Assembly: GCA_017507205.1 (NCBI GenBank)
Contig: JAFWBH010000026.1
Span: 1-8,930, forward strand
Source of the DNA: Clostridia bacterium
Lineage (GTDB): Bacteria; Bacillota; Clostridia; Christensenellales; CAG-917
Direction of reading: 5' to 3'
Length of the DNA stretch: 8,930 bases
Below are positions 5,682 through 8,930 of the stretch, in pieces. Numbering within the stretch: the first letter of the stretch is position 1; the number at the start of each line of letters is the position of its first letter. Both the position numbers and the translations under genes were made by a program. Under the pieces are notes generated by a model. It did no database searches. It was not told the origin of the DNA and was given only the letters and a program-made list of their open reading frames with translations.

Positions 5682-7391
5682 ATGAAACAGAGCAATATAT
5701 CATGGCAAAGCGTAAAAACGCTTTTCCGTCTTGACCTTAGGTCAAGGAAGGATGCCACCACTGAGCTTTCACACAAGGACAAAGCAATGAATGTGATGAA
5801 CTTCATCTTTGGCGTGGTTATCTACGCAATGCTTGTGGCAGGCATTTATTTCTTCACAAACATGTTTGTCAAGCGCGCAGGGCTAAGCCTTGAGCATTTC
5901 TTGTCTGTGTCAAACCTTTTGACAATTGGTGTGTCAACAATCATCGCAATCAGCACCGTTGTCAAAAATCTGTATATGAATGGCGACAATGAGCTTCTGT
6001 TCAGATTCCCTGTCAGTGGAACAGAAATCCTCATTGCCAAGTCAATCTATTGTGCTCTTCACAACTTTGTTGTGACAGTGCTTTTGACACTGCCTTTCCA
6101 CATTATAGCAGGTGCAATTGCAGGGGCAAGCGTTGGTTATTATTTCGGCTCAATCGCAATGATAATATTCCAAAGCTTCCTTCCTTTCTTCATTGCCAAC
6201 CTTGTTGCAATCCCCGTGATGAAGATCGTCAACCTCATCAAAAACCAATTCCTTTTGGTGTTGATTTTGATTATCATTGCAATCTGTGGATGCTTTGTAA
6301 TTTATATGAACGCACTTTCAAGTGTGCTTGGCTATCTTGCAGACAATAGAGTCAATTTCTTTGCAGATCCTACAATCAAAGCAAAGATCATTGAATTTGC
6401 CAACAATTCCTATCCCATCAACCTCTATGCGTTTGTTCTGGTTGGTGGCACAGAAGTGGTGTGGAGACATCCAGCACTTTGCTTTGTATACCTTCTCCTC
6501 ATGAACGGAGCATTTGGTGTCGGTGCATACTTCACAACAACCAGATGCTATTACAGCACAATCCTTTGTGGCATTGAAAGTGAAAAGGAATCTCTTGTCA
6601 AGGTCCACAAGACCAACAAGGTGCGCAGTGTCTTTGGCACATTGCTCAACAGAGAGTTTTTCTTGATATTCAGAAGCTTCAACTACTCATTCCAATATCT
6701 TGCAATGGCATGTGCAGCACCAGTTATGGTTTATTACTGCAACGCACTTGCATCGGCGATGGGCACAAAGAGTGTTGGCACAACCATCGTCCCCGGACTT
6801 ACACTCCTTGTCATCATCATTTTTGTCACAATCATAGTATCCTTTGCCTCAACCTCAATTTCAAGAGAGGGCAATGTGTTCTACCACACAAAGATAATCC
6901 CCGTCAGCTATACAACACAGATTCTCACCAAGCTCTTCCTCTACGGAATTGTAGGCACAGCATCAGTTGTCCTTTGTTGCGTGACGGTGGCGGCGGCTTT
7001 TGTTCCAGAAGCAGGGGGCGCATTGCTTACCCCTCTTGATGTGGGAATGATTTTCCTCATTTGCGAGCTGGTCGTTTTGGCAGAAACCTGTTTGTCAATC
7101 TGGGCAGACATCAAATCACCTACATTTAACGTCAGTGGTGATGGCGAGCTTGTCGCAGCCAACAAAAACGTTGCAGTTGCACTGTTCGTGGGCATTTTCA
7201 CAGCAATCCTTTATGGAGTGTTTGCAATGGTATTCAGCTTCCAAGGCCTTACCCTTGGCAAAATGACCTTCGATATGCAACCAGCAGAGGTCTATGGCAT
7301 TTTGGCTGGCGTATCAGGAGCAATTTTGATTGCAAGTGCATGTATGCTCTTTGTAAATCTTGAAAAGCGCTATCAAAAGATAGTCCCGTAA
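5682..7391 (+). CDS. ABC transporter permease, large exporter type
   Basis: The gene encodes a 569-residue integral membrane protein with roughly twelve hydrophobic segments, for example about 39-63, 78-96, 154-178, 188-208, 266-286, 368-390, 412-440, 453-475, 496-522 and 537-559. It starts 3 nt after the ATPase stop codon, and its ribosome binding site GGAGG (5669-5673, 8 nt from ATG) lies within the last ATPase codons, so the two are translationally linked and form one transporter. Its size is well above simple ABC-2 permeases (about 250-400) and fits the large Firmicutes exporter permeases annotated as 'putative ABC exporter'. The conserved-looking loops SREGNVFYHTKIIPVSY (394-410) and ADIKSPTFNVSGDGELVAANKN (475-496) are probably cytoplasmic and may meet the ATPase. 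The N-terminal 35 residues are basic and hydrophilic. Assignment as permease is strong from context; the substrate cannot be inferred. Confidence 0.9.
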   Translation: MKQSNISWQSVKTLFRLDLRSRKDATTELSHKDKAMNVMNFIFGVVIYAMLVAGIYFFTNMFVKRAGLSLEHFLSVSNLLTIGVSTIIAISTVVKNLYMNGDNELLFRFPVSGTEILIAKSIYCALHNFVVTVLLTLPFHIIAGAIAGASVGYYFGSIAMIIFQSFLPFFIANLVAIPVMKIVNLIKNQFLLVLILIIIAICGCFVIYMNALSSVLGYLADNRVNFFADPTIKAKIIEFANNSYPINLYAFVLVGGTEVVWRHPALCFVYLLLMNGAFGVGAYFTTTRCYYSTILCGIESEKESLVKVHKTNKVRSVFGTLLNREFFLIFRSFNYSFQYLAMACAAPVMVYYCNALASAMGTKSVGTTIVPGLTLLVIIIFVTIIVSFASTSISREGNVFYHTKIIPVSYTTQILTKLFLYGIVGTASVVLCCVTVAAAFVPEAGGALLTPLDVGMIFLICELVVLAETCLSIWADIKSPTFNVSGDGELVAANKNVAVALFVGIFTAILYGVFAMVFSFQGLTLGKMTFDMQPAEVYGILAGVSGAILIASACMLFVNLEKRYQKIVP

Positions 7392-7404
7392 ATACAGAAA
7401 TTCA

Positions 7405-7421
7405 GACGGACATAGTCCGTC
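7405..7421 (+). repeat. Perfect hairpin in the permease-BIG2 gap
   Basis: GACGGAC (7405-7411) and GTCCGTC (7415-7421) form a perfect 7-bp, GC-rich stem with an ATA loop. No T-run follows, so it should not terminate transcription. The ribosome binding site GGAG (7425-7428) of the next gene begins 3 nt after the stem. It could act as an intercistronic stability or processing element, or tune translation of the downstream gene. Confidence 0.65.
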
Positions 7422-7433
7422 AATGGAGATATT

Positions 7434-8930
7434 ATGAAAAAAGTAATGGTTGGCATACTTGTCATCATCCCTGTGATAATAGTGCTTGTAGTTGCGATGG
7501 TCAGTGTATTCGTATCTATGAGTGCTCACATTGCAGTTGATGACATTACGCTTGACAAAAATTACCTAGAAATTGAATACGATTCAGAGCAGTCTGCATT
7601 TAAGCTGTCAGATTTGCTCACTGCAACTGTCACACCAGATCGTGCTTCAAACAAGACATATCGTTGGAGCATAAGTGATCTTGTCTGCATAGACGAGGAG
7701 TATAAGGCAGAGTGGGATGCTGGCTTGATTCCAGCACCTGCATTTGTTCACGAAAATCAAGAGGTGGCAGATGAGGAAATGCTTGGCGACATTGATGATG
7801 ACACCTGCTCACATGATGGTTATCTTCACATCAACACCTATTGCTCATTTTTGTTGAAGGCACAAGCAGAAACACACATTGCCACCTGCAGAGTGTATGT
7901 TGTAGGCTTCAAGGTTGAAAGTATCAAGGTCATCATTGGAGATACAATGACCGTTGGTCAAAATGCACGTATTGAGGTGGAAACAGACCCTGTTGAAGCA
8001 ATTGTTGAAAGCTGGATTTATTAAAGTAGTGATGAGTCTGTGCTTTCTGTTGACAAAAACGGTGCAGTCAACGCAGTTGGCGCAGGCACAGCAACAATCA
8101 CAGTCAAGGCAAGCGTCTATGGCGAAGAGGGCAAGTATATTGAAAAATCAGTGTCAATCACAGTCAAGGATGACTTGACTCTCTTGGGTGCAAGCATAAC
8201 AACGTCAAAGGATGAGCTTTTGTTTGCAGACCTTGGCATCAGTGCAGACGAGGTCAACATTGATGCAAGTATGGGCATTGTGCTTAATGGGGCTGGCAAT
8301 GGCATAATCATCAACAGCGACCTTTCAATACTTGTGGTCAAGGGCAAGGATGTCATCATCTCAAAATGTGGAGAGGATGAAATTGTCATTGACAATGCAA
8401 ACCTTTTCAATTCACCCGAGGATACTGTTGGTGGATTTGTTCTTGCAACAGAGGGCAAGCTCTATCTCACAGCAAGCTATGCCGATGATTTCAAGGACGG
8501 CAGACCCAGTGTCACTTGGTCATCAAATCGTGAAACCGTTGCCAAGGTTGATGAGGATGGTGTTGTCACAGGCGTCAACAGTGGCAGAGCAGTCATCACA
8601 GCAACATCAACAGACGGTCAAAGCACATCAATCACAATCAACGTGCAGGACGTTGTCACAATTCTTCTTGTTGAAACACCTGATGCATGCAAGGCAGAGG
8701 GCATTGCAAGAGAAACAATCAACGGCAGTATGGTTTATGTAGATGTGCTTCAAAACATTGACCCCAACTCCTACTATATCCCCAATCCCTCAACCTTCAA
8801 CTACACCAAGAAAAACAACTCATTTGAGTTCAACTTCTTGCGTCCTGTGCTTCCTGAGGGAGTCAACAAAGAGGAATATTATTCTGCATTCACCTTCAAG
8901 GTGCAGGAATATGTTGGCGAAGGCGAGGAC
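7434..8930 (+). pseudogene. Membrane-anchored BIG2/Ig-like surface protein, interrupted by in-frame TAA (partial)
   Basis: A single reading frame runs from ATG 7434 to the window edge (499 codons), broken only by TAA at codon 197. GGAG (7425-7428) supports the start. Residues 4-30 are a hydrophobic signal peptide or uncleaved anchor after MKK, so the rest should lie outside the membrane. An Ig-like region (about 33-156) contains ATVTPDRASNKTYRWSISD and an acidic insert (about 87-145); it has four cysteines (85, 125, 137, 152) that could form disulfides. A BIG2-like domain (about 159-245) is cut by the stop: WIY, stop, then SSDESVLSVDKNGAVNAVGAG. A further BIG2 domain follows (about 330-405, VTWSSNRETVAKVDEDGVV). 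Such domains occur in adhesins and cell-surface proteins. The gene shares the ABC operon, and its ligand is unknown. Translated as written it would give a 196-residue anchored fragment. The sequence after the stop has no well-placed start of its own. Confidence 0.7.
8022..8024 (+). other. Premature TAA inside the BIG2 domain
   Basis: This codon aligns with the first serine of the WSS motif in the later BIG2 repeat of the same protein (W-S-S-N-R-E-T-V against Y-stop-S-S-D-E-S-V). That serine is written TCA in the later repeat, so one C-to-A change at 8023 explains the stop. TAA also ends all six intact genes with a visible end here, so it is not a sense codon in this organism. Confidence 0.75.

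Noticed and set aside
8022..8024. Genetic-code change with TAA read as an amino acid.
   Set aside because: pgk, tpiA, gpmI, the MATE gene, the ABC ATPase and the permease all end with TAA at sensible ends for their families, so TAA must act as stop.
8271..8273. Restart of translation after the premature stop at the next in-frame ATG.
   Set aside because: The ATG is about 250 nt past the stop, has no ribosome binding site, and would start in the middle of the protein.
8332..8742. A 136-codon plus-strand open frame in the BIG2 region.
   Set aside because: It is out of frame with the clear BIG2 reading frame, is Ser/Gln-rich as expected of a shadow frame, and has no ribosome binding site.
1..8930. 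CRISPR arrays, tRNA/rRNA genes, transposases, att sites or plasmid functions.
   Set aside because: No spaced direct repeats, no tRNA- or rRNA-like sequence and no mobile-element protein could be seen on either strand.

Overview
The window looks like chromosomal DNA of a Firmicutes/Clostridia-type bacterium. The signs are a pgk-tpiA-gpmI glycolytic cluster in the Gram-positive order, AGGAG/GGAGG ribosome binding sites ahead of several genes, SigA-type promoters, an independent-type phosphoglycerate mutase, a MATE exporter, and a secreted or membrane-anchored protein with BIG2-like Ig domains. The species cannot be named from the sequence. All six genes whose end is visible and which are intact stop with TAA. 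No tRNA, rRNA, CRISPR array, insertion sequence or phage gene is visible.

Layout. Positions 1-2764 (+) hold the end of a lower-glycolysis operon: the last 85 codons of pgk, complete tpiA and complete gpmI, closed by a strong intrinsic terminator. Both gaps inside the operon carry inverted repeats without U-tracts. A convergent MATE-family exporter gene lies on the minus strand (2869-4416), and the terminator is symmetric enough to serve both sides. Positions 4417-4847 are a divergent regulatory region. It has a good minus-strand promoter for the MATE gene and a near-consensus plus-strand promoter (TTGACA, 17 bp, TAAAAT) for the next operon. Both deduced leaders contain hairpins upstream of T-runs, so both transporter units may be attenuated.

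Positions 4848-8930 (+) form a second operon: an ABC ATPase, a large polytopic ABC permease starting 3 nt after it, and, after a 42-nt gap with a perfect 7-bp hairpin, a signal-anchored Ig-like surface protein that runs off the right edge. That last gene has an in-frame TAA at codon 197, exactly where the BIG2 'W-S-S' motif expects serine. The frame then stays open for 302 more codons. It is best read as a gene broken by one C-to-A change, with a sequence error or readthrough as alternatives.

The first block converts triose phosphates to 2-phosphoglycerate in the cytoplasm. The second block is transport and cell surface: a cation-coupled exporter, plus an ABC exporter whose third gene probably makes an extracellular partner or is simply co-transcribed. 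I did not find a convincing new defence or mobile system. The items most worth checking are the interrupted BIG2 gene, the gpmI start with a hairpin between its Shine-Dalgarno and ATG, and the structured leader of the ABC operon.
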